Source of the DNA: JBKHBQ01 sp046542305
GTDB taxonomy: Bacteria; Bacteroidota; Bacteroidia; Bacteroidales; 4484-276
Reading direction: 5' to 3'
Length of the DNA: 9,296 nucleotides
Assembly: GCA_046542305.1 (NCBI GenBank)
Contig: JBKHBQ010000156.1
Coordinates: 1 to 9,296, forward strand
The first letter of the stretch is position 1, and every line of letters begins with the position of its first letter. The notes under the pieces are model-generated. The model was not told the DNA's origin. It did no database searches and saw nothing but the letters and a program-made list of their open reading frames with translations. A program made the translations under genes and the position numbers. Below, one piece after another: positions 1 to 7,428 of this stretch.

Positions 1-2
1 AT

Positions 3-782
3 TATATCGAATGGAGCGTCAGCCCTGAAGTTTTTCCAGGCACCTGGCTGCCGGTGCGTTGGTACGGGCTGTTGTTTGCTGCTGCATTTTTCTTCGGATA
101 CCTGGTGTTGATGCGGGTGTTCAAGCACGAAAATCTTTCCCTCAAACTGCTCGACCAACTGGCTACATACATGGTGGTTGCTATCATCATCGGTGCACGT
201 CTGGGGCATGTATTTTTTTATGAACCGGCGTATTATCTTTCACATCCGCTGGAAATTCTGATGGTGTGGAAAGGCGGCCTGGCTTCCCATGGGGCGGCTA
301 TTGGAATCCTTCTCGGTCTTTGGTTGTTTTCGAGAAAAAATAAAAAATCTTACTTCTGGGTTCTCGACCGCATCGTGATTGTAGTGGCGCTGGGCGGGTT
401 CTTCATCCGCATGGGAAATCTGATGAACTCGGAAATCATCGGCGAACCGGCCACAGTACCGTGGGCATTTATCTTTACTTCGGTGGATCAAATCCCGCGT
501 CATCCCGCACAGCTTTATGAGGCGTTGAGCTACCTTGCCATTTTCGGATTCCTGTACTGGTATTACCGGAAAACAGATGGCAAACCAAAACCGGGATTTT
601 TATTCGGCATTTTCCTGATCCTGCTCTTTACCGTCAGGTTTCTTATCGAATTTGTCAAGGAACCCCAGGTGCCCTTCGAAAGCACGATGCTGCTGAACAT
701 GGGCCAGCTTCTGAGTATTCCCTTCATCATCATCGGTTTCATCATCCTGTTTATTCCCACCCGGCCGAAGGAGCGAAAATAA
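3..782 (+). CDS. lgt: Prolipoprotein diacylglyceryl transferase (5'-truncated by window edge)
   Basis: Lgt transfers the diacylglyceryl group of phosphatidylglycerol to the lipobox cysteine of prolipoproteins in the inner membrane, the first step of bacterial lipoprotein maturation. The frame is open from base 3 to the TAA at 780-782 (259 visible codons). The first codons read YIEWSVSPEVFP, typical Lgt N-terminal sequence, so the GTG at 54 is internal and the true start lies left of the window. Hallmarks: RWYGLLF near the start; GGLASHG (nt 273-293) with the conserved histidine codon at 288; FIRMGNLMNSEIIG (from nt 402) with the essential Arg and Asn; RHPAQLYEA; and a C-terminal MGQLLSIP before the last membrane helix. 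The usual GR-x-GN motif is here IR-x-GN; the Arg is kept, and I recall this form from Bacteroidota homologues. Several hydrophobic helices fit a seven-helix membrane protein. The gene converges on the DUF2723 gene and shares its terminator. Family assignment is secure. Confidence 0.95.
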   Translation, partial: YIEWSVSPEVFPGTWLPVRWYGLLFAAAFFFGYLVLMRVFKHENLSLKLLDQLATYMVVAIIIGARLGHVFFYEPAYYLSHPLEILMVWKGGLASHGAAIGILLGLWLFSRKNKKSYFWVLDRIVIVVALGGFFIRMGNLMNSEIIGEPATVPWAFIFTSVDQIPRHPAQLYEALSYLAIFGFLYWYYRKTDGKPKPGFLFGIFLILLFTVRFLIEFVKEPQVPFESTMLLNMGQLLSIPFIIIGFIILFIPTRPKERK

Positions 783-785
783 AAA

Positions 786-812
786 AAAGGCACAACTTGC
801 CGTCGTGCCTTT
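786..812. terminator. Bidirectional hairpin terminator between lgt and the DUF2723 gene
   Basis: Perfect 8-bp arms AAAGGCAC (786-793) and GTGCCTTT (805-812). The stem continues past one A/C mismatch with AC pairing GT, leaving a five-base loop TTGCC. On the minus strand the hairpin is followed by a run of eight T (781-788 read in reverse), a good intrinsic terminator for the leftward DUF2723 gene, which stops at 836. On the plus strand the T run is short (810-812), so it would be weaker for lgt. It lies in the 53-bp gap between the two convergent stop codons. Confidence 0.8.
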
Positions 813-835
813 ATAATGATAAAACGTTTCTTCGG

Positions 836-3800
836 TTAGAAATTCTCCAGTTGCATTTCCATGATCATGTCGATCTTATTGGCCTGTTCGGTCTGGTTAT
901 GCCGGTTGGCCACCATCGATAACTGTTGAAGCACGGCAAACGCGCGCTGGATTTCCTGTTGGTAATAATCCTGGAAGTAGGTGTCGAGCGATGCATAATA
1001 CTGCAGGTCTGCGTCGAAATTGTTTGCCAGAATGGTTGATACCTCATTGCCTTTTTCCATGGCGCCTGCTTCGTAGTAGGTTTCGAGCATGGGCAGGCTG
1101 TAAAGGTCGTAAGGTATTTTGCTGTTCGGGAAATATTTCTGGCAAGTGTCGAGCACTGCAACTGCCGAATCGGCTTTGCCTTCATCCAGCAGCGCCTGTG
1201 CTGTACGAAAATAATTTTGCTTGGGCATAATAGAATTCCTGCGGCTTTCCGGATCCACGTAAACATCGGGTAGGTGCAGGTTGCCCCACTTGGCTTTGTT
1301 TACAAGAAGATCGTAAGTTTCCCCGGTATTAATACCGCCGAGACCGTCGATATAATGATCGGCTTCCACAGGTAAAAACCTGTAAACAATGCCTTCGAGG
1401 TGGCAGTATTTGGCCACATCCAGTACGCCTTCCACTGCCGAGGGGCTGGTGAAATAAATCGGGCGCTCCCAGTTGCTGGATGCCACAAAATCGAGCAGCA
1501 TCAGATCGTTTTTGTACAGGTAGTTCTGGCTCACACGCCAGGTGATCTCCGGAACAATGCGATCGGCCATTTCTTCGGGCACAATACCTTTGCTGATCAG
1601 TTGCTCTTTGTTGATAGTTAGTTTCAGATCCTTCGTCGGCGCAAAATTGATGTAGGTCCCGTCCTGCAACGGCATCTTGGTGCGGCTGTCCTTGCTGGCA
1701 ATAAAACTGATCACATCCTTCAACTCCTGCCTGCCCTTAATGCGGTCGAAAAACGGAACATAGTTGTTCGACCCTTTATCATAGTCTTCATGGCTGATGG
1801 TAAACGGCAGCCTTTCCGAATCGTACACCTTTCGCATCAACTGATGGATATACCATTCGCCGGAGGCCAGCATGTAATTCACCACGCGCACATCGGTACG
1901 GATGCCTTCCACCTCCTGTGCATACCAAAGGGGGAAGGTGTCGTTGTCGCCGTTGGTAAACAGAATGGCGTTGGGAGCACAGGATTCCAGGTAATTGACG
2001 GCGAAATCCCGGGCAGCATATTTTCCTGACCGGTCATGGTCGTCGTAGCCTTGGCTGAGCATGATCATGGGCACCAGCAGGAAACTTAGGATGGTTGCAA
2101 TGATGGCAGCTCCCGTAGGTTTCAGGAACCTTTTCAGGCCGTTGAAGATTGCCAGCACCCCTAAACCGATCCAGATGGCAAAGGCATAGGTAGATCCCGC
2201 ATAGGCGTAATCCCTTTCACGAGGCTGGTATGGGTACTGGTTCAGGTAAACCACGATGGCGAGGCCGGTCATCAGGAACAGGAGGCCCACCACAATGCTG
2301 TTCTTATGATCACGGTTCACCTGAAAGAAAAGCCCGATGAGGCCGAGGATCAGCGGAAGCAGATAGAATTTGTTGTATGCCCAGTTCCTCAAGGAGGGAG
2401 GCAGGTTGTCCTGGCTGCCCAGCTTGGCCGAATCGAACGGTTCGATGCCTGTCAGCCAGTTGCCGTTTTCAAGCTCGCCATGGCCCTGAATATCATTTTG
2501 CCGTCCGGAATAATTCCACATAAAATACCTGAAATACATAAATCCCACCTGGTACCTGAAGAAATAGGTCAGGTTCTCCCCGAAGGTGGGTTTGGTAATG
2601 GTTTCGGTGGTGCCGTCGGGCTTGCGGTGTCGCATGCGCACGCCCTCCACGTCTCCCCAGCGTTTATACTCCTGGATGTGGATGGGCTTCTGATTGCTCC
2701 ACATACGGGGGAAAAGCGTTGTAAAATCAGGATCATACACAGGAACCGTTCCGGTGCGCGGATCGGCCACCACATACTTTCCCTTGTCCTCATCGCGCAG
2801 GTAAACCGGCTGCGAGTCTTCATAATCCACGATGGGCGAATTGTAATACTGCCCGTAAAGCAGCGGCCAGTCGCCGTATTGTTCACGGTTCAGATAAGAC
2901 AGCAGGCTTACTGCATTGTTCGGGTCGTTTTCGTTGATGGGTGTATTGGTATTGGCCCTGATGATGATGATAAAAAAGGTGGAATATCCGATGAGGATGA
3001 ATAATAAGCTCAGGATGGCATGGTTGAGCTGTGCGCGGTTATAGCGGAAGCGGTAGATTATGAATGCGATAATACCGCCGACAATCAGGCGCATGAAGAA
3101 GTTTCCTACCGATGAGCTTTCGAGCAGGATCAGCAGGTAAAGTACGCCGGTAAGCAGCAATGCCGTATTGATCACCTTGCGGTTATCCTCGATGGTAGCG
3201 CGGATTGCAAAAACAATGGTGGCAACCAGTAACAACGACAGGAAAATAGTCCCTGAATTGAAGGGGAGGCCGAGGCTGTTCACGAAGATCAGCTCGCTGT
3301 GCGCGTAAAGGCTCACCACCTCGGGAATAATGCCGTACATGATGAAGGCCAGGATCAGGATTGAGATGGCGCCGGCAATAAACATGCCTTTGGCTGTGGG
3401 TTTATATTTTCTGAAATAATAAACAAAGGTGATGGCCGGGATAGCCAGCAGGTTGAGCATGTGCACACCCACCGAAAGCCCTACCATGTAAGCGATCAGG
3501 ATGAGCCAGCGTTCCGAATGCTTTTCATCGGCCGCTTCGTCCCATTTCAGGATGGCCCAGAAAACAAAAGCCGTGAAAAACGACGACATGGCATAAACTT
3601 CGCCCTCGGTAGCAGAAAACCAGAAGGAATCGCTTACGGCATAGGCCAGCGCTCCGACTATGCCGCTGCCGAATACGGCAAGCATTTTGGCCGTGGTCAT
3701 TTCGCCTTTTTCAAAAACAGCTTTTCGCGCCAGAATGGTGATGCTCCAAAACAGGAACAATACCGTAAAACTGCTCGACAGCGCCGACATTACGTTGATC

Positions 3801-4033
3801 ATCAGGGCAACCTGTGTAACATCGCCAAAGGCAAACAACGAGAAGATACGGCCGACGAGCTGGAAGAACGGCGCCCCGGGCGGGTGGCCGACCTGAAGTT
3901 TGTAAGCTGTTGCAATGTATTCTCCACAATCCCACCAGCTGGCTGTGGGTTCGAGGGTTAAAAAGTAAATGATGGTGGCTACCAACCAAACAGCCCATCC
4001 GATGCTGGTGTTGAGCCTGTTATAATTTTTCAT
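836..4033 (-). CDS. DUF2723 / GT117-type membrane glycosyltransferase with periplasmic C-terminal domain
   Basis: 1065-residue polytopic protein. The N-terminal part carries the DUF2723 signature: a first helix (about 13-27), then WWDCGEY (33-39) and GHPPGAP (49-55), the loop where GT-C glycosyltransferases keep a catalytic acidic residue (candidate D35). Further helices lie around 75-103, 118-135, 151-164, 176-206, 215-235, 260-278, 288-306, 311-327 and 338-359. A soluble stretch (about 360-555) and four more helices (556-660) follow, with QPRERDYAYAGS between the second and third. Residues 661-1065 are soluble, start with a GDNDTFPLWYAQ segment, and end in helix-turn-helix sequence resembling TPR repeats (about 940-1060). 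In the family, human TMEM260 is an O-mannosyltransferase of the secretory pathway; a protein or lipid glycosyltransferase using a polyprenyl-linked sugar in the cytoplasmic membrane is therefore likely, but donor and acceptor cannot be read here. Length fits Bacteroidota members. Start is the only well-placed ATG (4031-4033). Single gene, divergent from speB. Confidence 0.85.
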   Translation of the reverse strand: MKNYNRLNTSIGWAVWLVATIIYFLTLEPTASWWDCGEYIATAYKLQVGHPPGAPFFQLVGRIFSLFAFGDVTQVALMINVMSALSSSFTVLFLFWSITILARKAVFEKGEMTTAKMLAVFGSGIVGALAYAVSDSFWFSATEGEVYAMSSFFTAFVFWAILKWDEAADEKHSERWLILIAYMVGLSVGVHMLNLLAIPAITFVYYFRKYKPTAKGMFIAGAISILILAFIMYGIIPEVVSLYAHSELIFVNSLGLPFNSGTIFLSLLLVATIVFAIRATIEDNRKVINTALLLTGVLYLLILLESSSVGNFFMRLIVGGIIAFIIYRFRYNRAQLNHAILSLLFILIGYSTFFIIIIRANTNTPINENDPNNAVSLLSYLNREQYGDWPLLYGQYYNSPIVDYEDSQPVYLRDEDKGKYVVADPRTGTVPVYDPDFTTLFPRMWSNQKPIHIQEYKRWGDVEGVRMRHRKPDGTTETITKPTFGENLTYFFRYQVGFMYFRYFMWNYSGRQNDIQGHGELENGNWLTGIEPFDSAKLGSQDNLPPSLRNWAYNKFYLLPLILGLIGLFFQVNRDHKNSIVVGLLFLMTGLAIVVYLNQYPYQPRERDYAYAGSTYAFAIWIGLGVLAIFNGLKRFLKPTGAAIIATILSFLLVPMIMLSQGYDDHDRSGKYAARDFAVNYLESCAPNAILFTNGDNDTFPLWYAQEVEGIRTDVRVVNYMLASGEWYIHQLMRKVYDSERLPFTISHEDYDKGSNNYVPFFDRIKGRQELKDVISFIASKDSRTKMPLQDGTYINFAPTKDLKLTINKEQLISKGIVPEEMADRIVPEITWRVSQNYLYKNDLMLLDFVASSNWERPIYFTSPSAVEGVLDVAKYCHLEGIVYRFLPVEADHYIDGLGGINTGETYDLLVNKAKWGNLHLPDVYVDPESRRNSIMPKQNYFRTAQALLDEGKADSAVAVLDTCQKYFPNSKIPYDLYSLPMLETYYEAGAMEKGNEVSTILANNFDADLQYYASLDTYFQDYYQQEIQRAFAVLQQLSMVANRHNQTEQANKIDMIMEMQLENF

Positions 4034-4068
4034 TCATTTAAGTTTTTGAATGTGTTTTTATCAGGTGG

Positions 4069-4103
4069 CGAAAATACATATTTTCACCGGATTTTACCTG
4101 AAA
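4069..4103 (-). promoter_or_regulatory. Possible weak promoter of the DUF2723 gene
   Basis: On the minus strand TATTTTCG (4076-4069) matches the Bacteroidota -7 box TAnnTTTG with one mismatch, 35 bases upstream of the ATG. TTTC (4103-4100) lies 23 bases further upstream as a poor -33 element. This is the best candidate in the leftward half of the divergent intergenic region, but it is weak and could be chance in AT-rich DNA. Confidence 0.3.
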
Positions 4104-4246
4104 TCAACCTATTTATTCATTCGCTTTAAAGTGCAGAACATCATGGTAATAACCTGAATTTTTTGCCCTGTCACCTAAACTTTGCCCTCATTATTTGGTT
4201 GTTCTTTAATGCAGCAAGCAGCCTTAGCAGCACAGGCAGCCTGATA

Positions 4247-4274
4247 TTTCAGCAGGTAAAATTTTATACTTTTG
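4247..4274 (+). promoter_or_regulatory. Bacteroidota-type promoter of the agmatinase gene
   Basis: TACTTTTG at 4267-4274 is a perfect match to the Bacteroidota -7 consensus TAnnTTTG, 34 bases before the speB ATG. The -33 element is poor: TTTC at 4247-4250, 16 bases upstream. The same TACTTTTG recurs before corA. The rest of the intergenic region (4034-4308) holds a direct repeat TTTGCCCT (4162-4169, 4191-4198), a direct repeat GCCTGAT (4239-4245, 4274-4280) and a small inverted repeat CTGA-TATT-TCAG (4241-4252) next to the promoter. These short repeats could be operators but may be chance. I see no riboswitch-like structure or small gene there. Confidence 0.55.
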
Positions 4275-4308
4275 CCTGATCATCAAACGGAAAAACATTC
4301 TTATTTAA

Positions 4309-5175
4309 ATGGCAAATACTGAGACAAATTACGGCGGACTTGAGGAACAATACTCAAACCTTAAAAATGCCAGGGTGGTTATCCTGCCCATTCCCTACGA
4401 CGAAACAAGCACCTGGGGCAAAGGCGCCGACGAAGGCCCTGCCGCCATTCTGGAAGCCTCGGCAAATATGGAAATTTACGACATCGAAACCAACAGCGAG
4501 GTTTACAAAATCGGGATTCACACCGCCGAACCCGTCACCGAAAAATCTTCACCCGAGAACATGGTTCATGCCGTAGAGGCTGAGGTGTCGAAATTCCTGA
4601 AACTGGGAAAATTTGTTGTCGGACTGGGAGGGGAACATTCCGTGACCACCGGCCAGGTGCGGGCTTACGCCAGATCATTCAATGACCTGAGTGTGCTGCA
4701 GATCGATGCACACACCGACCTGCGGCCGGAATACGAAGGCACACCATACAACCACGCCTGCGTAATGTCGCGCGTAAAGGAGATTTGTCCTATTGTGCAG
4801 GTGGGCATCCGCAGCATGGATACGGTGGAGTTGCCCTATATCCAAAAAGACAGGCTTTTCCTGGCGGAAGATATTTTTGACAATGACAACTGGATGGATA
4901 GGGCCATCGATAAACTCACTTCCAACGTATTCATTACCATCGATCTCGACGGATTCGACCCTTCCATTATGCCTTCTACCGGCACACCCGAACCTGGCGG
5001 AATGCTGTGGTATCAGGTGATCAGGTTTTTGAAAAAAGTGGTGGAGCAGCGTAATCTGGTGGGATTCGACGTGGTGGAACTGGCCCCTGTCGACAGCAAC
5101 CGGTCACCGGATTTTCTCGCTTCCAAACTGGTGTATAAACTGCTTTCGTACAGGTTTGCAAAGGAAATTTCCTAA
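4309..5175 (+). CDS. speB: Agmatinase-family ureohydrolase (SpeB-like)
   Basis: Arginase/agmatinase/formiminoglutamase superfamily, 288 residues, close to the family's usual 290-310. Agmatinase hydrolyses agmatine to putrescine and urea in the cytoplasm with a binuclear Mn2+ centre. All metal-ligand motifs are present: GGEHS (107-111, H110), DAHTD (133-137, supplying D133, H135, D137) and IDLDGFD (211-217, D212 and D214). H149 in NHA and E257 in FDVVELAP fit substrate-site positions, and GTPEPGG (225-231) is the usual family loop. GGEHS replaces the more common GGDHS, a normal variant. The ATG at 4309 gives a full-length N-terminus and sits 34 bases after a promoter box. The next gene, a deoxyhypusine-synthase homologue, starts 85 bp downstream on the same strand, which places this enzyme in polyamine metabolism. 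Agmatine is the likely substrate; N1-aminopropylagmatine (the Thermus-type route) or another guanidino compound cannot be excluded from motifs alone. Confidence 0.88.
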   Translation: MANTETNYGGLEEQYSNLKNARVVILPIPYDETSTWGKGADEGPAAILEASANMEIYDIETNSEVYKIGIHTAEPVTEKSSPENMVHAVEAEVSKFLKLGKFVVGLGGEHSVTTGQVRAYARSFNDLSVLQIDAHTDLRPEYEGTPYNHACVMSRVKEICPIVQVGIRSMDTVELPYIQKDRLFLAEDIFDNDNWMDRAIDKLTSNVFITIDLDGFDPSIMPSTGTPEPGGMLWYQVIRFLKKVVEQRNLVGFDVVELAPVDSNRSPDFLASKLVYKLLSYRFAKEIS

Positions 5176-5183
5176 AAAGGTTT

Positions 5184-5198
5184 TTTCATGCAATGAAA
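5184..5198. repeat. Short perfect inverted repeat in the speB / DHS-like spacer
   Basis: TTTCAT-GCA-ATGAAA, six-base arms around a three-base loop, 9 bases after the speB stop. It is too AT-rich and lacks a T run after the arms, so it is not a convincing terminator. It could be an operator, an mRNA processing or stability element, or chance. Confidence 0.3.
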
Positions 5199-5224
5199 CA
5201 CAGAATTATGCGTTCCGGCTTTTC

Positions 5225-5232
5225 TTATTTTG
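5225..5232 (+). promoter_or_regulatory. Possible weak -7 box before the DHS-like gene
   Basis: TTATTTTG matches TAnnTTTG with one mismatch, 28 bases upstream of the ATG at 5261. I find no TTTG-like -33 element at the expected distance. It would allow separate expression of the second polyamine gene, but co-transcription with speB is equally possible. Confidence 0.25.
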
Positions 5233-5260
5233 AATATCAAATCATAAACAATCATACATT

Positions 5261-6280
5261 ATGAGCAAGAAAGAATTATTAAAAGAAACCATTGAACATA
5301 TCGACATCAAATCCTTCGATGCAACGCCCATCATCGATTCGATGCGCAAAATGTCGTTCACTTCACGCGATACGGCGTCGGCTGCCGATATTTTGCAGAT
5401 GATGATCACCGATAAGGAATGTACCAACTGGCTTACCCTGGCCGGAAGTACCAGCGCAGGCGGCTGCATGCAGGTTTATGTTGAAATGATTAAAAACAAC
5501 ATGATCGACGCCATCGTGGCCACGGGAGCCGCCATCGTGGATATGGACTTTTTTGAGGCGCTCGGATTTAAGCATTACCGGGGTACGCCCTGGGTGGATG
5601 ATAAAGATCTCCGCTCGCAATACATCGACAGAATCTATGATACCTATATCGACGAGGAAGAACTGCAGGTGTGCGATGAAACCACGAAAATCATTGCCGA
5701 CAGCCTTGAACCGCGTCCATATTCCTCGCGCGAATTTATCCGCGAAATGGGCCGCTACCTCACCAAAAATGCAAAGAAAAAAGATTCGCTGGTGCAGACG
5801 GCCTTCGAGCATGATGTGCCGATTTTCTGTCCGGCCTTTTCCGACAGCAGCGCCGGTTTCGGCCTGGTAAAGCACCAGTGGGAAAATCCCGACAGGCACA
5901 TGTCGATCGATTCGGTGAAGGATTTTCTGGAACTCACCCAGATAAAACTGGCTGCCAACCACAGCGGCCTGTTCATGATCGGTGGCGGCGTGCCCAAGAA
6001 TTTTGCTCAGGATACGGTGGTGTGCGCCGAAATCCTCGGAAAGGATGTGCCCATGCACAAATATGCCGTGCAGATCACGGTGGCCGACGTGCGCGACGGC
6101 GCCTGCTCCAGCTCCACCCTCAAGGAAGCTTCCTCATGGGGAAAGGTGGATACCGTACACGAGCAGATGGTTTATGCCGAAGCCACTTCCGTGCTGCCGC
6201 TCATCGCGAGTTACGTGTATCATAAAGGCGACTGGAAAAACCGTGAGCCGCGCAAGTGGGCAAAATTGTTCGATAAATAA
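5261..6280 (+). CDS. Deoxyhypusine-synthase-like protein, probable NAD-dependent aminobutyltransferase (homospermidine-synthase-like?)
   Basis: 339 residues, homologous along its length to deoxyhypusine synthase (DHS), which in eukaryotes and archaea moves the aminobutyl group of spermidine to a lysine of eIF5A using NAD. Bacteria lack eIF5A, so the target must differ; plant homospermidine synthase is a known DHS-derived enzyme using putrescine as acceptor. Seen here: AGSTSAGG (61-68) and ATGAA (87-91), the NAD-fold N-terminal motifs; FCPAFSDSSAGF (189-200); GGGVPKNF (241-248); and EASSWGKV (289-296) with K295 matching the catalytic Lys329 of human DHS. NAD-contact positions are kept (D195, D279, E307 for human Asp238, Asp313, Asp342). 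Of the spermidine-site residues, E289 and W293 are kept, but Asp243, His288 and Asp316 become F200, N247 and C282. It follows speB by 85 bp and ends at a strong terminator, so it probably acts on agmatinase's product putrescine or a derived polyamine. Family is certain; the reaction is inferred. Confidence 0.85.
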   Translation: MSKKELLKETIEHIDIKSFDATPIIDSMRKMSFTSRDTASAADILQMMITDKECTNWLTLAGSTSAGGCMQVYVEMIKNNMIDAIVATGAAIVDMDFFEALGFKHYRGTPWVDDKDLRSQYIDRIYDTYIDEEELQVCDETTKIIADSLEPRPYSSREFIREMGRYLTKNAKKKDSLVQTAFEHDVPIFCPAFSDSSAGFGLVKHQWENPDRHMSIDSVKDFLELTQIKLAANHSGLFMIGGGVPKNFAQDTVVCAEILGKDVPMHKYAVQITVADVRDGACSSSTLKEASSWGKVDTVHEQMVYAEATSVLPLIASYVYHKGDWKNREPRKWAKLFDK

Positions 6281-6300
6281 AATCTGAAAAGCTTATACGA

Positions 6301-6335
6301 AAAAGCCGGCGGGAGAAAATCCACCGGCTTTTTTT
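6301..6335 (+). terminator. Intrinsic terminator after the polyamine genes
   Basis: Arms AAAAGCCGG (6301-6309) and CCGGCTTTT (6324-6332) pair perfectly. After a C/A mismatch, GG (6311-6312) pairs CC (6321-6322) around an eight-base loop. Seven T follow the GC-rich core (6329-6335). It lies 20 bases past the DHS-like stop codon and before the corA promoter box, so it separates the two transcription units. The A run on the left arm could let it work weakly in reverse, but no leftward gene needs it. Confidence 0.88.
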
Positions 6336-6399
6336 CTGCCCATAAATCTTTTTATTTCAGTATTCAGGATAAGCCATGCCTCAGATTGCAGGATTTTGT

Positions 6400-6407
6400 T
6401 ACTTTTG
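6400..6407 (+). promoter_or_regulatory. Bacteroidota-type -7 box of corA
   Basis: TACTTTTG, identical to the box before speB and a perfect TAnnTTTG. It lies 65 bases before the ATG at 6473, which would leave a 5' leader of roughly 55-60 bases. No good -33 TTTG is visible at 16-23 bases upstream. Its position argues against reading corA from the TTG at 6386, because that start would lie upstream of the transcription start. Confidence 0.5.
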
Positions 6408-6472
6408 AGCCTTCAAAATTATACCGGGATGTAGAAAAGCGTATTAATCACAGCTTAAAAAAACGGGGAATC

Positions 6473-7384
6473 ATGATCGAGACAATCAAAATCGGGACTA
6501 TTAAGTGGCATCATTTGCTCGACCCGAAGGAGGAGGACCTTCAGTACCTGAAAGATAGTTTTTACTTCCACCCGCTCGACATCGAAGACTGCCGAAGCAC
6601 ACTGAACCAGCGCCCCAAAATCGATATCTACGACGATTACTATTTCATCATCCTGCATTTTCCCAAATTCGACCGCATCAACCGTTTTCTCAAAACCAAG
6701 GAGGTGAAGATCTTCTGGGGCGATGACTATGTGATCACCATCGGAAATACGCATTGGGTGGTGAAGGACCTGTTCAACGAAGCCAAAGAGCAGGCCGAGC
6801 GCAAGGAAGAGTTCGAGATCGGAACCAGCGATGCATTGTTGTATCACATCCTGGAACGCCTGATGACCGAAACCCTGTCGCTGACACGAAAAATCGGCAG
6901 CGACGTGGAACTTCTCAACCGCGACCTGTTCAACAAGGATTCCCAGAAGACCATCGAACGCATTTCGGTGACCCGCAAAAACATTATCCTGCTCAACACC
7001 ATTTTCAAACCGCAGGTGCCGCTGTTTCATAAATTCGAAAGCGGCGCTATCGAAGGATACGCCGAAAATATGGAAGACTACTGGGGCAATATCCTCGACT
7101 ACTACCAGAAGATCTGGGACATGACCGAGGATTACGCAGAGCTGATCGAAGGCCTCTCCAAAACTTTCGATTCGCTGCAGGCAAACCGCACCAACCAGAT
7201 CATGAAGATCCTCACGCTGATCTCTTCGTTTGTGCTCCCGCTTACTTTCATCACAGGGCTGTACGGCATGAATGTGATGCTGCCCATTCAGGAAAATCCC
7301 TATGCGTTTTACACTGTTCTGGTGATCATGGTGCTGGTGGTGGCTTTCATGTTTTTTTATTTTAAAATAAAGAAGTGGATGTGA
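6473..7384 (+). CDS. corA: CorA-family Mg2+/Co2+ transporter
   Basis: 303 residues from the ATG at 6473. CorA is a homopentameric inner-membrane channel for Mg2+ (also Co2+, Ni2+), with a large cytoplasmic N-terminal domain and two C-terminal helices per subunit. The signature YGMN is at 264-267, right after the first helix (about 246-263); the second helix is about 277-297 and the protein ends with the basic tail KIKKWM. The cytoplasmic part includes FHPLDIEDC (32-40), typical of the family, and long charged helices (about 100-240). The loop after GMN is LPIQENPYAF rather than the MPEL of classical CorA, placing it in the broader CorA/ZntB-like group. The frame is open back to a TTG at 6386, adding 29 residues, but the ATG fits family length and the promoter box. 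The next gene, a cation antiporter, starts 44 bp downstream with no terminator between, suggesting co-transcription. Confidence 0.9.
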   Translation: MIETIKIGTIKWHHLLDPKEEDLQYLKDSFYFHPLDIEDCRSTLNQRPKIDIYDDYYFIILHFPKFDRINRFLKTKEVKIFWGDDYVITIGNTHWVVKDLFNEAKEQAERKEEFEIGTSDALLYHILERLMTETLSLTRKIGSDVELLNRDLFNKDSQKTIERISVTRKNIILLNTIFKPQVPLFHKFESGAIEGYAENMEDYWGNILDYYQKIWDMTEDYAELIEGLSKTFDSLQANRTNQIMKILTLISSFVLPLTFITGLYGMNVMLPIQENPYAFYTVLVIMVLVVAFMFFYFKIKKWM

Positions 7385-7428
7385 CCGTGCCCCGGGTGGC
7401 GTCCTGGGTTCATTTATGCTGATTGACT

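Noticed and set aside
54..56. GTG at 54 as the start of lgt
   Set aside because: The frame is open to the window edge and the upstream codons read conserved Lgt sequence (W-S-V-S-P-E), so the gene is cut by the window, not started here.
2306..3004. Plus-strand open frame of 232 codons opposite the DUF2723 gene
   Set aside because: Its translation has no recognisable motif and lies fully within a well-supported long membrane-protein gene on the other strand; it is an antisense shadow.
4162..4280. Short direct repeats (TTTGCCCT, GCCTGAT) in the divergent intergenic region as a CRISPR-like or regulatory array
   Set aside because: Only two copies of each, 7-8 bases long and irregularly spaced; not a CRISPR array. 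They are noted only as possible operator half-sites.
5363..6058. Minus-strand open frame of 231 codons opposite the DHS-like gene
   Set aside because: Histidine-rich, low-sense translation antisense to strongly conserved DHS motifs; no start context or neighbours support it.
6386..6472. Longer corA N-terminus from a TTG at 6386
   Set aside because: It would start upstream of the transcription start implied by the TACTTTTG box at 6400-6407, and the added 29 residues are not typical of CorA.
7385..7428. CCCGGG-containing stretch after corA as a terminator
   Set aside because: The possible hairpin is short and imperfect and no T run follows; read-through to the antiporter gene is more likely.
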